Part shown: positions 8,475 through 17,318 of the stretch, piece by piece
Position numbering within the stretch: the first letter of the stretch is position 1
How the letters are laid out: each line of letters starts with the position of its first letter
NCBI GenBank assembly: GCA_035939775.1
Contig: DASZFO010000065.1
Coordinates: 1-53,111 of the forward strand
Direction of reading: 5' to 3'
Origin: Pirellulales bacterium
GTDB lineage: Bacteria; Planctomycetota; Planctomycetia; Pirellulales; DATAWG01
DNA length: 53,111 nt
Notes under the pieces: generated by a model
The model's input: only the letters and a program-made list of their open reading frames with translations
The model's database searches: none
What the model was told of the DNA's origin: nothing
Translations under genes and position numbers: made by a program

Positions 8475-9425
8475 CTACAATCGAATTCGTTGGACCCGGT
8501 GGTTACTCGAATCGACGATATGAATTCTCCCCTGACTATCGCGCACTAGACCCCAGGGGTTGTAAAGCTGGCCCGGCGCGCGGCCGCAGGAGCCCCAGCA
8601 GGCGAGCGATTTGCCGTCGAGCGTGAATTTTTGGATGCGGCTATTGCCGTATTCGCAGATGTAGACGTGCCCTTGGCCATCCAGCTTTAGCCCGTAAGGA
8701 TACGATAATTCGCCGGGGGCCGCTCCTTCGTGCCCCCAGAGGAACTGCAGCTTCCCTTGGCCGTCGAAAACTTGCACGCGATGGTTGGCGGCATCGGCCA
8801 CCCAAACGCGGCCCTGATCGTCGATGTCCAAGCTTTGCGGGCGGACGAACTGACCGGGCTGATCGCCGTGGCTGCCCCATTGGAGCAGGAATCTGCCGTC
8901 GTGGGTGAACTTCTGAATCCGATCGTATTCGCCGTACTCGCCAATATAGTAGCAGCCATCTTTGCCTTCGACGGCGTTGGTGACGAAGCCGAATTCTCCC
9001 GGCCCGTGCCCGCTGGTGCCGCCGATCTTGCGGAGTAGATTTCCGTCGGGGGAGTAGATCAGAAGCTGAAAGTAGTGCGTGTCGGCGACGAGCAGATTTC
9101 CGTCGTGGTCGAAGTTCAGCCCAGTGGGCCGGCCGTTGTCGTGGACGGGCGTTTCCCATTGACGCAGATAATTCCCGTCGGCGTCGAACACCTGGATGCG
9201 GGCCGTCATATCGACGATGTAAAGGTGGTCGCTCGAATCGATGGCGATTGCCCGCGGCTTGACGAACCGCCCTTCGGAGATTCCATGCCGGCCCCAGACT
9301 TTGTCCAAATCTCCGGCCGAACCTGGCGAGCCAGTGCAGCCGCCCGCGGCGATTGCCAGCCAGGCGAGGAGCAATCCGTCGAGAATTGCATGTTTCAAGT
9401 TGAGGCGCGATACGTTCGATAACAT
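8475..9425 (-). CDS. NHL-repeat lipoprotein
   Basis: This 316-residue exported protein starts MLSNVSRLNLKHAILDG, with a hydrophobic signal segment and a lipobox ending AIAAGGC, so it is likely a lipoprotein anchored at Cys of the GGC. The remainder is a run of about six NHL repeats with recurring PRAIAIDSSDHLYIVD, GRVWVADAANHRVQVFD, GHVYICEYGNSRIQKF and GRIHIVDSSNHRVQRI units, predicted to form a six-bladed beta-propeller. NHL propellers generally mediate binding; no catalytic residues are apparent. It is isolated on the minus strand between hicAB and a repeat-rich gap. Confidence 0.92.
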   Translation of the reverse strand: MLSNVSRLNLKHAILDGLLLAWLAIAAGGCTGSPGSAGDLDKVWGRHGISEGRFVKPRAIAIDSSDHLYIVDMTARIQVFDADGNYLRQWETPVHDNGRPTGLNFDHDGNLLVADTHYFQLLIYSPDGNLLRKIGGTSGHGPGEFGFVTNAVEGKDGCYYIGEYGEYDRIQKFTHDGRFLLQWGSHGDQPGQFVRPQSLDIDDQGRVWVADAANHRVQVFDGQGKLQFLWGHEGAAPGELSYPYGLKLDGQGHVYICEYGNSRIQKFTLDGKSLACWGSCGRAPGQLYNPWGLVRDSQGRIHIVDSSNHRVQRIRL

Positions 9426-9538
9426 TCGTGTCTTTGGCGAACATCCGGGCTGGCCGTTTCCAAAAGCACGATTCTAGCCTACTTGGCGCTGCGCGGCTCG
9501 ACTCCGAACAAGTTGCGGACAAATAATCCTCGCGGTCG

Positions 9539-9618
9539 GTGGCATTGGCCAGCAACGCCGGCCAGTGCCGTGGTGTCGCCGGATCCCGGCACTGGCCGAC
9601 TGCGCTGGCCAGTGCCAC
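9539..9618. repeat. Nested palindromic element (GTGGCAYTGGCCAG arms)
   Basis: The outer arms GTGGCATTGGCCAG (9539-9552) and CTGGCCAGTGCCAC (9605-9618) match as an inverted repeat with one mismatch. Inside is a perfect 12-bp inverted pair CGGCCAGTGCCG / CGGCACTGGCCG. The same words therefore occur four times in alternating orientation and could form alternative cruciform pairings. A simpler relative is at 18904-18934. Confidence 0.78.
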
Positions 9619-9646
9619 GCGCGCCATCGCCTTATCGCGGCTCTGC

Positions 9647-9796
9647 TCAGTGCCGCTTGAAGTACTGCACCTCGCGCTCGTGCTTCTCGGCGGCTTCGCG
9701 GGTGTCGAAGGTGCCGAGGTTGCGACGATGACCGGTTTTCGGGTTGAGCTTCCGAGAGTAAAGGCGGTATTCGCCCGAACGAAGTCTGCGGATCAT
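9647..9796 (-). CDS. Small basic conserved protein, 49 residues
   Basis: A 49-residue, Arg/Lys-rich protein starting MIRRLRSGEYRLYSRK. ATG 9796 is preceded by AGGAG with good spacing, which favours it over the longer 65-residue frame. The sequence ends EAAEKHEREVQYFKRH and contains NPKTGHRRNLGTFDTREAA, a short beta-strand pattern reminiscent of AP2/Arm-type DNA-binding folds seen at the N-terminus of phage integrases. I recall similar short proteins in diverse bacteria but no assigned function. A DNA-binding role is inference. It has no operon partner. Confidence 0.72.
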   Translation of the reverse strand: MIRRLRSGEYRLYSRKLNPKTGHRRNLGTFDTREAAEKHEREVQYFKRH

Positions 9797-10044
9797 GGCA
9801 ATCTCTCCTTTGAAGTCGTAATCTGGCGATGCCACACCAATCACGAATGGGGTGTGTGCACCTGTCGTGCCAGTCTGGCAACGGACTTATCCAAAGCCGG
9901 AAGTTGACTGCAAAGTGTTCTGGATGGCTCGGCACTGTCCAGTCGTGCAGAAGACAAACGCCCGACTCGCCATAAAGCTCGAGTGACCGAGCGAAGGGAA
10001 ATCGCGGAATTGGAAGTACGAAAAGTACGGGGCTGCGCAAAAGA

Positions 10045-10470
10045 TCAAGATGTGGGGATTGGCAGCGAATCGCGAGGCTCGAGAATTACCTTTTGCTCGG
10101 GCCCCATAAATGTACAGTGGAAGTATTCGAGGAAGCCGCGCGTTCCCAAGTGGATCAGGCTCAATGGGTCGTCGGCAAACGCGACCTTCGTTTTCCATCG
10201 CACGACCGAAACGGCCGTCCGCAACTCCAAGACGACTTCACCCAAGCGATACTCGATAACGACGCCGCCAGCCGTCTTGGTCGCTCCATCGGCAGTTCTT
10301 GGCAACCGGGCACCAACTACCTTGGCTTCGCGGCGAGGAAAAATGGTTCGATCGGACCCAGTATCCAAAAGACCATCGAGCAACCGTCTGCGTTTTGTCC
10401 CCTCGATCACGACGGCGACCATTGGCCGTGTAACACCGCCTGGGAGTTGCATGTACGGAAACTCAAGCAC
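10045..10470 (-). CDS. Retropepsin-like aspartic protease
   Basis: This 141-residue protein begins at GTG 10470 (MLEFPYMQLPGGVTRPMV). The single-domain retropepsin fold is indicated by LLDGLLDTGSDRTIFP, which carries the catalytic D-T-G-S motif at about residues 37-40, followed by the flap and a C-terminal strand region. Retropepsins of this size work as homodimers with one Asp per subunit. It overlaps the DUF5678 gene by one base (TAGTG), so the two are translationally coupled; such pairs occur in many bacteria, with unknown substrate. The psi-loop hydrophobic-hydrophobic-Gly motif is not clear. Confidence 0.82.
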   Translation of the reverse strand: MLEFPYMQLPGGVTRPMVAVVIEGTKRRRLLDGLLDTGSDRTIFPRREAKVVGARLPRTADGATKTAGGVVIEYRLGEVVLELRTAVSVVRWKTKVAFADDPLSLIHLGTRGFLEYFHCTFMGPEQKVILEPRDSLPIPTS

Positions 10471-10670
10471 TACAACATTCCTGAGATTTCCGAGTCTCGC
10501 GGTAGCACATGATGAATTCGCAGCAGATGATCAGTCTGATAATGTTCTGCTTGGTCCTCTACTGCGTCCAGCGTGGGGGCAAAGCCGACCACTGTTTTGG
10601 CATCCTGGTCCCAGACGATCCAATTTCCCTCGTATTGTTCGAGAATCGAAACCGGGATCTGGTCAAACAT
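10470..10670 (-). CDS. DUF5678-family small protein
   Basis: A 66-residue protein with an AGGAGG ribosome binding site 6 bases before ATG 10670. The stretch ILEQYEGNWIVWDQDAKTVVGFAPTLDAV matches the DUF5678 pattern (Y-x-G-x-W-[IV]-[AV]-hydrophobic core followed by a helix). It has no signal peptide. It is the first gene of a two-gene unit with the retropepsin-like protease and may be its regulator, inhibitor or substrate; that is inference from gene order. Confidence 0.78.
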   Translation of the reverse strand: MFDQIPVSILEQYEGNWIVWDQDAKTVVGFAPTLDAVEDQAEHYQTDHLLRIHHVLPRDSEISGML

Positions 10671-11088
10671 CTTGAACCTCCTATTGCACCTCGACTCAAT
10701 TCTAGCCCGATGGACTGCTTGCTGCCATGCCCGAAGAAGAATCGTGGATCTGCGTGGTCAGGCGTAAAATGCCTCTTGACGCATGCCGAGTACGATTAAG
10801 GCGACCATTCCTCGAGCCACAATCAGCAACATCCTCAACGGCACGCGCGGCATTAGCAAGTTGAACGCGATGCGGTTGGCCGAGTTCTTTCATGCCACAA
10901 AAACGGCGTTCCTCGGCGAGCCGTCGTAGCGCCGGCCCACCGGATACGGGCGTGCTAGCACTGCCAGTCCGCCGATCTTGGCTCGGGCGCGGTAATCTGG
11001 TAAAAGATTCGCTCGAATCGTAGCGGGCCGGCCCTCTCGGGGCTTGCTCTGATCTGCAACGAGCCCCGTGCCATGGATGGCCCCGCGG
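10671..11088. other. 418-bp non-coding gap
   Basis: This is the divergent gap between the DUF5678 gene and the ABC exporter. It should contain both promoters. I see no convincing small gene, repeat family or RNA gene; short frames on both strands lack codon bias and start signals. Confidence 0.5.
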
Positions 11089-13086
11089 ATGAAGAACTTC
11101 TTTCGAGTGCTCCGCCTGACTCTGCGGTATCGCTGGAGCCTGGCGGCCGCAATGATCAGCGCCGTGGTGGTCGCCCTGCTGTGGGGAGCGAATATCGGCG
11201 GGCTGTACCCCATCGTGCAGGTCATCTTTCGCGGCCAGTCGTTGCAGACGTGGATCGACTCCGAAATCCACGATTCCGAGGGCCGGATCGCCAAATGGGA
11301 AGCGGACGACGCCCAGCTTCTCAAAGATTTGCCCACGCTCCCGCCAGAGCAGCAGCGCGCGACGACCGTTCAATTGGCGGGAAATGAATCGCAAATCGCG
11401 ACCGAAAAGGATTTTCTCGAGCACCGCCAGCGATGGAAGCCATTCATCGACCGTTACCTGCCCAATGATCCGTTTCAAACGCTGGTCCTGATTGTCGCTG
11501 TCCTAATGGTCGCCACTGCCGTGAAGGACCTGTTCCTGGTGATGAGTTCAATCCTCGTCGATCGGCTGATGCACCTCTCGACGATGGCGCTGCGCAAGCA
11601 ATTCTATCGCCGCACGTTGCAATTGGATTTGGCCGGCTTCGGCGAGAGTCATTCGAGCGAGTTGATGAGCCGCTTCACGTACGACGTCGAGAGCGTCGCG
11701 GGGGGCGTACAGACGCTGCTCGGCCGGACCGTGCTCGAGCCGCTCAAGATGCTGGTTTGCCTCGTTGGCGCCGCCTGGATTTGCTGGCGGCTGCTCGTGG
11801 TCTCGCTCGTGATCGCTCCATTGGCGGCGTACCTGATCAACCGGCTCGGAAAAACGCTCAAGCGGGCCAATCGCCGCGCGATGGAAGAAATGTCGCAGCT
11901 TTATACGATCCTTCAGGAATCGTTCGGCGGGATCAAAGTGGTGAAGGCGTTCACGATGGAGCGCTACGAACGGCGGCGGTTGCATTACAACAGCAAGCAA
12001 TTCTTCCGCCGCGCGATGAAGATCGCCCGCTACGACGCTCTCAGCCATCCCATCGTGGAGGTGATGGGGGTGGCCACGATCTGCCTGGCGATTCTCACCG
12101 GCGCCTATCTGGTGCTCAATCAGGAGACGCATCTGTTCGGCATTCGGATGAGCGATCGCCCGCTGGGCCTCGCCAGCTTGCTCGTGTTCTACGGGATGCT
12201 GGTCGGGGCGAGCGATCCGGCCCGAAAGATGTCCGAGGTTTTCAACCGGCTGCAACGGGCCTCCGCCGCGGCCGACCGAATTTATCAGATGTATGATCGG
12301 GAGCCGACCGTGCGGAATCCAGCGCGGCCGAAAACGGTCCGCCGCCATTGCCGCGACTTGGTCTTCGATCAAGTCGCGTTTGCCTATGTCCCAGACCAGC
12401 CGGTGCTCGACGAAATCGATCTGCGGATTCCGTTCGGCGAGTCGCTGGCGATCGTCGGCCCGAACGGTTGCGGGAAGACGACGCTGGCGAATCTGATCCC
12501 GCGATTCTTCGACCCGGCAAGCGGCTCGATCCAGCTCGACGGCGTCGATCTCCGCGAGCTGCGGCTGCGCGATTTGCGGCGGCAGATCGGCATCGTCACG
12601 CAGGAGCCGCTCCTATTCGACGACACCGTGTTCAACAACATTCGCTACGGGGCACCAGACGCCACGGCAGACCAAGTCTACAGCGCCGCCAAACAAGCCC
12701 ACGCCCATCGGTTCATTGAAACGCGCTTGGAGCATGGCTACGATACGTACGTCGGCCAGCTTGGCGGTCGAGTCTCCGGCGGGCAGCGGCAGCGGATCGC
12801 GCTCGCCCGAGCCATCCTTCGCGATCCGGCGATCCTGATCCTAGACGAAGCCACGAGCCAGATCGATTTGGAAAGCGAGCAACTGATCCACAAAGTGCTC
12901 GAGCAATTCAAACGCGACCGGACGACGATCCTGATCACGCACCGTCTGGCTACGCTGGCCTTGGCTGATCGGATTCTGGTGATGCAAGCCGGCCGAATCG
13001 CAGACATCGGCACGCATGACCAACTGCTGGGCCGTTGCGAACTCTATCGCCGGCTCCACCAGATTCAGTTTCGCGAGATCGCGTGA
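11089..13086 (+). CDS. ABC exporter, MsbA-like (fused permease and ATPase)
   Basis: A 665-residue half-transporter. The ATG at 11089 (MKNFFRVLRLTLRYRWSL) is chosen because this start resembles planctomycete relatives; GTG 11068 and ATG 11077 are in frame. Between TM1 and TM2 is a long, charged, probably helical insert (about residues 45-115) not found in standard MsbA. Six membrane helices are followed by the ATPase: Walker A GPNGCGKTTL, signature VSGGQRQRIALARAIL, Walker B ILILDEATSQID (usual SALD is SQID) and H-loop LITHRLATLA. Likely substrates are lipids or glycolipids, by family. Upstream is a gap and downstream a long non-coding region, so it is probably monocistronic. Confidence 0.93.
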   Translation: MKNFFRVLRLTLRYRWSLAAAMISAVVVALLWGANIGGLYPIVQVIFRGQSLQTWIDSEIHDSEGRIAKWEADDAQLLKDLPTLPPEQQRATTVQLAGNESQIATEKDFLEHRQRWKPFIDRYLPNDPFQTLVLIVAVLMVATAVKDLFLVMSSILVDRLMHLSTMALRKQFYRRTLQLDLAGFGESHSSELMSRFTYDVESVAGGVQTLLGRTVLEPLKMLVCLVGAAWICWRLLVVSLVIAPLAAYLINRLGKTLKRANRRAMEEMSQLYTILQESFGGIKVVKAFTMERYERRRLHYNSKQFFRRAMKIARYDALSHPIVEVMGVATICLAILTGAYLVLNQETHLFGIRMSDRPLGLASLLVFYGMLVGASDPARKMSEVFNRLQRASAAADRIYQMYDREPTVRNPARPKTVRRHCRDLVFDQVAFAYVPDQPVLDEIDLRIPFGESLAIVGPNGCGKTTLANLIPRFFDPASGSIQLDGVDLRELRLRDLRRQIGIVTQEPLLFDDTVFNNIRYGAPDATADQVYSAAKQAHAHRFIETRLEHGYDTYVGQLGGRVSGGQRQRIALARAILRDPAILILDEATSQIDLESEQLIHKVLEQFKRDRTTILITHRLATLALADRILVMQAGRIADIGTHDQLLGRCELYRRLHQIQFREIA

Positions 13087-13110
13087 CGTCGGAAATCGGC
13101 GGTCGCCCGC

Positions 13111-13138
13111 GTTAGCCCCGTCGCTTGCGACGGGATGG
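13111..13138. repeat. CCCGTCGC-TT-GCGACGGG repeat, copy 1
   Basis: A 28-bp sequence that is identical to 45454-45481. Its core is an 8-bp perfect palindrome (CCCGTCGC TT GCGACGGG). In both places it is surrounded by GTCGGAAATCGG-like words, so the repeat unit is larger than the identical core. Confidence 0.8.
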
Positions 13139-13544
13139 CTTCTGTTTCGCGAATGCTCGCGCCGGTCATTCCGACGTCCGACCACTCTGGCACGCTAGTT
13201 GCTAATTCCTGCGCCCACGTCTAGCGGGGCCGAGATAAAGAAGAGGCACTTCCTTGTATTCGGGGCCGGCAAGAAGAAGAGACGCAGTTAGCCCGGCAGA
13301 AGAAGTGGCAACGGGCGGGAAAAGCGGCGCTGCACGGAATTACGGTAAGAACCGTTAAGTGCGGCAAGAATCAGATGTAGTTGGATTGGCGATGAGAGGC
13401 CTTGGGCCGATCTCTCGGAACATTTAAGAGGCAATCGCCGAAGGACTCTCACGCTCAATCGACCTTGGATAATGACAGGCGAGCTGGAAACAATGGAACG
13501 GTTTCCCGCCCGCCTGCTTTCTTTTGCGTGTTGCAAAATAGTAC

Positions 13545-13567
13545 AAGTGTATCGAAAGGATACACTT
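13545..13567. promoter_or_regulatory. Perfect 9-bp inverted repeat, possible operator or hairpin
   Basis: AAGTGTATC and GATACACTT are exact inverted repeats separated by GAAAG. The site is AT-rich compared with its surroundings and is about 340 bp upstream of the DUF1549 gene. It could be a dimeric regulator site or an RNA stem-loop with a GNRA-like loop. Confidence 0.45.
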
Positions 13568-13910
13568 ATACCCCTCTTGATTTCCCTGACTTGCGCATCG
13601 CCAGAACCGAGTTCGAATAATTCTTCACGGGTCTGGGATGAACAACCTGAGTTCGAATCAAAGAGCTTCGCGCCCTAGTTTATTGAGTGCTGCTCGCGAC
13701 AGGAATAATTTCGGCGCGGCGGACCGAATCATTCGCAGGCGTGGCGGCCTGAGGTCGGGCCTCTCACTGGCGATTTTTGCCGATGGAAGCGGATCGGCCG
13801 CGGGATTTATTTGACACCACGCGCTGCAATGTTACGATGACCTCTTGGCCTGTATCTTGCCTATTGGCGGACCTCGAGATTCAACGCTCAGCGCTTGGGG
13901 GACAATTCCA

Positions 13911-15746
13911 ATGACTAAGCGACAAACGATATTCCACGGATGCGCTGGCCGGCGAGTCGCGGTTTGGGGGCTCGGGCTCAGTGGCGGGCTATTGGCGTTT
14001 TCGATGTGGGTTTCAGCCAATGCTGCCTCTCCGACCACCGTTTCAGAGGAACTCTCGAGCAGCTCGAGTGCGAGGGCGGGCGACACGGAAAAGCCGGCCG
14101 CCACTGCGAGTGCGACGACTAAGCCCGCGACGGGCCGAGTCTTGCCTGGATCGAGCATGCCGCAAGTCGAGATCATCAACGAGGCGCTGCGGAAGAGTTG
14201 GACCGATCATCATCTCACCCCATCCCCTTGGGCCGCCGAAGGGGAATGGTGCCGGCGCATCTTTCTCGACGTTATTGGGCGTATTCCGAGCGTCGAGGAG
14301 TTGAATCGCTTCCTGGGAGATAAATCGGCTAATCGCCGGATGAATTTGGTCGATCGTTTGCTCGGCAAGGATTACGTCGAGGAATATGCCCGCAATTGGA
14401 GTGGCATTTGGACGAACCTGCTGATCGGGCGTCCCGGGAACAAGCGCCAAGATGAACGGCTCCCGACGGATCGTGATGGGATGGAGCAGTACCTGCGGCG
14501 GGCGTTCGAATTGAACAAGCCCTATCGCAAGATGGTCTATGAATTAGTCTCCGCCACCGGCGCGACCAAGCCCGGCGAAGACAACTACAACGGCGCCGTG
14601 AACTTCCTCGTCGGCAAAATGGACGATGGCGGGCTCCAGGCCACCGCCAAGACGGCGCAGATCTTTCTCGGGCTCTCGGTGCAATGCACCCAATGCCACG
14701 ATCATCCATTCAACGAATGGAAGCAGAACCAATTCTGGCAGATGAATGCCTTCTTCCGGCAGACCAAAATCAACAAGACGATGGGCCCGAAGCGAACGGT
14801 TGAGCACGCGGTGCTTTCCAATCAAGATTACCGCGGCGAGCAGGGAGGGATGGAGTCGGCCGAAGTCTACTACGAGCAGCGCAACGGGATCATGAAGGTC
14901 GCCTATCCGATCTTCGTCGATGGCACCGAAATCAGTCGTAGCGGCTCGCTCAGAGAGAACGACCGACGGACCGAGCTGGCCAAGATGATCGTCAAATCCG
15001 ATTACACGGCCAAGGCGATCGTGAACCGAATGTGGGGGCACTTCTTCGGCTACGGGTTTACCAAGCCGGTGGACGACATGGTCTCGAACGAGCCGCCCTC
15101 CAATCCGGAATTGCTCGACCAGTTGGCCGCCGAATTCTCGAAGCATCGCTACGAAGACGATGGCTACGATCTAAAGCAATTGATCCGTTGGATCGTGCTC
15201 AGCGAGCCGTACGCGCTTTCCAGCCGCTTCAACCGCACGAATCGGGTGGACGATCCGATGCTCGGTGAAAAGCCGCAGTTCAGCCACTTCTACATCCGCC
15301 AGATGACGGCCGAGCAGCTTTACGAATCGATGCTCACCGCCACGGGTCTCGACGCGACCCAAAGCGAGAATGAGCGCGGCAAATCCAAACTGGATTGGCT
15401 CCAACAGTTCGTCATTACCTTCGGCACCGACGACGGCGGCCAGGCCAGCACATTCAACGGCTCGATTCCGCAGACGCTGATGATGTTCAACGGCAACATG
15501 ATGCAAAAGGCGACGATGGGCGAGAAGGCGACGTTCCTCGATTTCGTGGTCAACAATCCCAAGCTGTCGCCAGAAGCAAAGGTCGATTACCTCTACCTGG
15601 CCGGATTATCGCGTCGCCCCAATATGGCCGAAAAGGCCGCGCTGAGATCCGATCTTGTTGACCTGAAGCGAGGGGAGGCGCTCGCCCCGTATCAAGACCT
15701 TTGGTGGGCGATCCTGAACAGCAATGAATTCATCCTCAACCATTAA
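13911..15746 (+). CDS. DUF1549/DUF1553 domain-containing protein
   Basis: A 611-residue exported protein. ATG 13911 (MTKRQTIFHGCAGRR) gives a signal-like hydrophobic segment near residues 19-35; an upstream in-frame start at 13845 is rejected. The DUF1549 part runs from about residue 85 (WCRRIFLDVIGRIPSVEELNRFL, YARNWSGIWTNLLIGR) and contains LSVQCTQCHDHPFNEW with a C-x-x-C-H motif. The DUF1553 part is C-terminal (VNRMWGHFFGYGFTKPVDDM, IRWIVLSEPYALSSR, LWWAILNSNEFILNH). No cytochrome c domain precedes it, unlike many planctomycete PSD1 proteins. It is followed 41 bp later by the DUF1501 gene, the usual partner. Function is unknown; roles in polysaccharide or sulfatase-linked systems are only inferred from genomic context elsewhere. 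Confidence 0.93.
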   Translation: MTKRQTIFHGCAGRRVAVWGLGLSGGLLAFSMWVSANAASPTTVSEELSSSSSARAGDTEKPAATASATTKPATGRVLPGSSMPQVEIINEALRKSWTDHHLTPSPWAAEGEWCRRIFLDVIGRIPSVEELNRFLGDKSANRRMNLVDRLLGKDYVEEYARNWSGIWTNLLIGRPGNKRQDERLPTDRDGMEQYLRRAFELNKPYRKMVYELVSATGATKPGEDNYNGAVNFLVGKMDDGGLQATAKTAQIFLGLSVQCTQCHDHPFNEWKQNQFWQMNAFFRQTKINKTMGPKRTVEHAVLSNQDYRGEQGGMESAEVYYEQRNGIMKVAYPIFVDGTEISRSGSLRENDRRTELAKMIVKSDYTAKAIVNRMWGHFFGYGFTKPVDDMVSNEPPSNPELLDQLAAEFSKHRYEDDGYDLKQLIRWIVLSEPYALSSRFNRTNRVDDPMLGEKPQFSHFYIRQMTAEQLYESMLTATGLDATQSENERGKSKLDWLQQFVITFGTDDGGQASTFNGSIPQTLMMFNGNMMQKATMGEKATFLDFVVNNPKLSPEAKVDYLYLAGLSRRPNMAEKAALRSDLVDLKRGEALAPYQDLWWAILNSNEFILNH

Positions 15747-15787
15747 CGATTGACACCCTTTTTGCGGCCGATGGCCGGGAGAAAGCC

Positions 15788-17101
15788 ATGAGTTTCTTAA
15801 GAGTTCCCGACGGGATGACGCGCCGTCATTTCATGACGCACCTGGCCGGCGCTTCGGCGATGATGGTCCCGGCGATGTCATTCACCAACTCGGTGCTGGC
15901 CAATGCCACGGACCTCCGCCGCCGTCACAAGTCGTGCATCATGTTGTGGATGGGGGGCGGCCCCGCCACGATCGATATGTGGGACTTGAAGCCCGGCCAA
16001 CCCACCGGCGGCGAGTTCAGGAACCCGATCAGCACCTCGCTGCCCGGCCTTGAGATCTGCGAGCACCTCCCGCTGATGTCCAAGCAGATGCACAATCTGG
16101 CCGTCGTGCGGTCGATGAGCACCAAGGAGGCCGATCACAATCGTGGCCGGTACTACATGCACACCGGCTACGTGCCCAATCCCAATATCGAGCACCCCAG
16201 CTACGGCGCGGTGATCGCGCACGAGTTGGCTGCCAAGGTGCCGGAACTCGAAATCCCGCCGTTCGTCTCCGTCGGCGGCGGCAGCGAGGGACCGGGCTTC
16301 CTGGGAATGACTTGGGCGCCGTTTGTGGTGAGCCAAAATGGCGATGTCCGCGATCTGCGGATGGGCGTCGATCAGAATCGTCTCCAACAGCGAATGGCGA
16401 TGCTGAAGACCACCGAAACGAGCTTCATGAACCAAGTTGCCGGCGGGGACTTGAGATCGTTGGACAACGGCGGTCCGACAACTCCGGCCGGAGACCACGC
16501 CAAGATTATCGAAAAGACCATCAAGCTAATGACCAGTAAGCAAATGGAGGCCTTCAAGGTCGGCATGGAGCCGAAGGCAGTTCAGGATCGTTACGGCCAG
16601 ACGGGATTCGGCAAGGGTTGCTTGATGGCTCGGCGGCTCGTCGAGCTGGGCGTGCCGTTCATCGAAGTGGATTTGGGCGGCTGGGACACGCACGCCAACA
16701 ACTTCACGACGCTCAAGAACCAGAAGCTGCCCGAGTTGGATAAGGCATTTGCGGCCCTGGTGGCCGATTTGAAAGAGCGCAGCCTGCTCGACGACACGGT
16801 GATCGTCTGGCTCGGCGAATTCGGCCGCACCCCGCGGATCAACGGCGGCGCCGGCCGCGACCACTGGGCGCGAAGCTGGAGCGTGGTGGTCGGTGGCGGT
16901 GGATTCAAGCGCGGCACGGTGGTCGGCAAGACCAATGCCGATGGCACGTTGGTCGAGAGCGAACCCTACACCTCGCAAGACCTGATGGCGAGCGTCTGCA
17001 AAGCGATGGGCATTTCGCTCGACACCACCTTCACCAGCAACAACGGCCGGCCAATGAAGATCGCCAACAGCGGCAAGGTCATCAAGGAGCTGTTTGCCTA
17101 A
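15788..17101 (+). CDS. DUF1501 domain-containing protein, Tat-exported
   Basis: A 437-residue protein beginning MSFLRVPDGMTRRHFMTHLAG. The twin-arginine segment TRRHFM followed by a weak hydrophobic stretch ending SVLANA indicates a Tat signal. The DUF1501 fold, related to alkaline-phosphatase-like sulfatases, is shown by CIMLWMGGGPATIDMWDLKPG, FIEVDLGGWDTHANNF, VIVWLGEFGRTPRINGGAGRDHW and the C-terminal QDLMASVCKAMGI. Asp and His in GWDTH and GRDHW are candidate metal ligands. A GGGAGA ribosome binding site precedes the ATG. It is paired with the DUF1549/DUF1553 protein; the two presumably act together in the periplasm. Confidence 0.95.
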   Translation: MSFLRVPDGMTRRHFMTHLAGASAMMVPAMSFTNSVLANATDLRRRHKSCIMLWMGGGPATIDMWDLKPGQPTGGEFRNPISTSLPGLEICEHLPLMSKQMHNLAVVRSMSTKEADHNRGRYYMHTGYVPNPNIEHPSYGAVIAHELAAKVPELEIPPFVSVGGGSEGPGFLGMTWAPFVVSQNGDVRDLRMGVDQNRLQQRMAMLKTTETSFMNQVAGGDLRSLDNGGPTTPAGDHAKIIEKTIKLMTSKQMEAFKVGMEPKAVQDRYGQTGFGKGCLMARRLVELGVPFIEVDLGGWDTHANNFTTLKNQKLPELDKAFAALVADLKERSLLDDTVIVWLGEFGRTPRINGGAGRDHWARSWSVVVGGGGFKRGTVVGKTNADGTLVESEPYTSQDLMASVCKAMGISLDTTFTSNNGRPMKIANSGKVIKELFA

Positions 17102-17180
17102 GCCGTTCTGAAACGAATCGACGCGGCTTTCCTCGACATAGCGCGGCCGAGCGGGTAGTGTGACCCGCTCGGCTGTTTTT

Positions 17181-17276
17181 GTAGGGTAAATCAAGTCCGC
17201 CGAGACGCATCCGAACCCTCCGGAGCATTTGACTGTCCAGTGCTGGACGGTGCGTCTGCGCAAGCCCTTGACGCTT
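17181..17276. repeat. Family A palindromic repeat, copy 2
   Basis: Starts GTAGGGTAAATCAAGTCCG and ends with GGTGCGTCTGCGCAAGCCC. It is the most degraded of the four copies. It lies just after the DUF1501 stop and about 40 bp upstream of the MATE gene. The central palindrome TCCAGTGCTGGA is local. Confidence 0.7.
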
Positions 17277-17318
17277 CCTTAAGCAACGACGGCTCGTCAC
17301 TTCGCTCGGCGTCATACC

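Larger units (their letters stand above)
13087..13910. other. 824-bp non-coding region with hairpins
   Basis: No gene could be supported here; several frames of 60-80 codons exist on both strands but lack ribosome binding sites. Just after the ABC gene is a GTCGGAAATCGG-type repeat with the CCCGTCGC-TT-GCGACGGG palindrome (13111-13138). At 13545-13567 there is a perfect 9-bp hairpin. The 3' end holds the promoter and leader of the DUF1549 gene. Confidence 0.55.

Noticed and set aside
9539-9618. Repeated words considered as a CRISPR array
   Set aside because: Alternating orientation and no regular spacers; it is a nested palindrome.
13288-13536. 82-codon minus-strand frame in the long non-coding region
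   Set aside because: No ribosome binding site, no recognisable domain, unusual Ser/Arg/Leu composition.
13640-13665. T-loop-like GAGTTCGAATC sequence
   Set aside because: No matching acceptor, D or anticodon stems; a similar GAGTTCGAAT occurs nearby, so it is coincidental.
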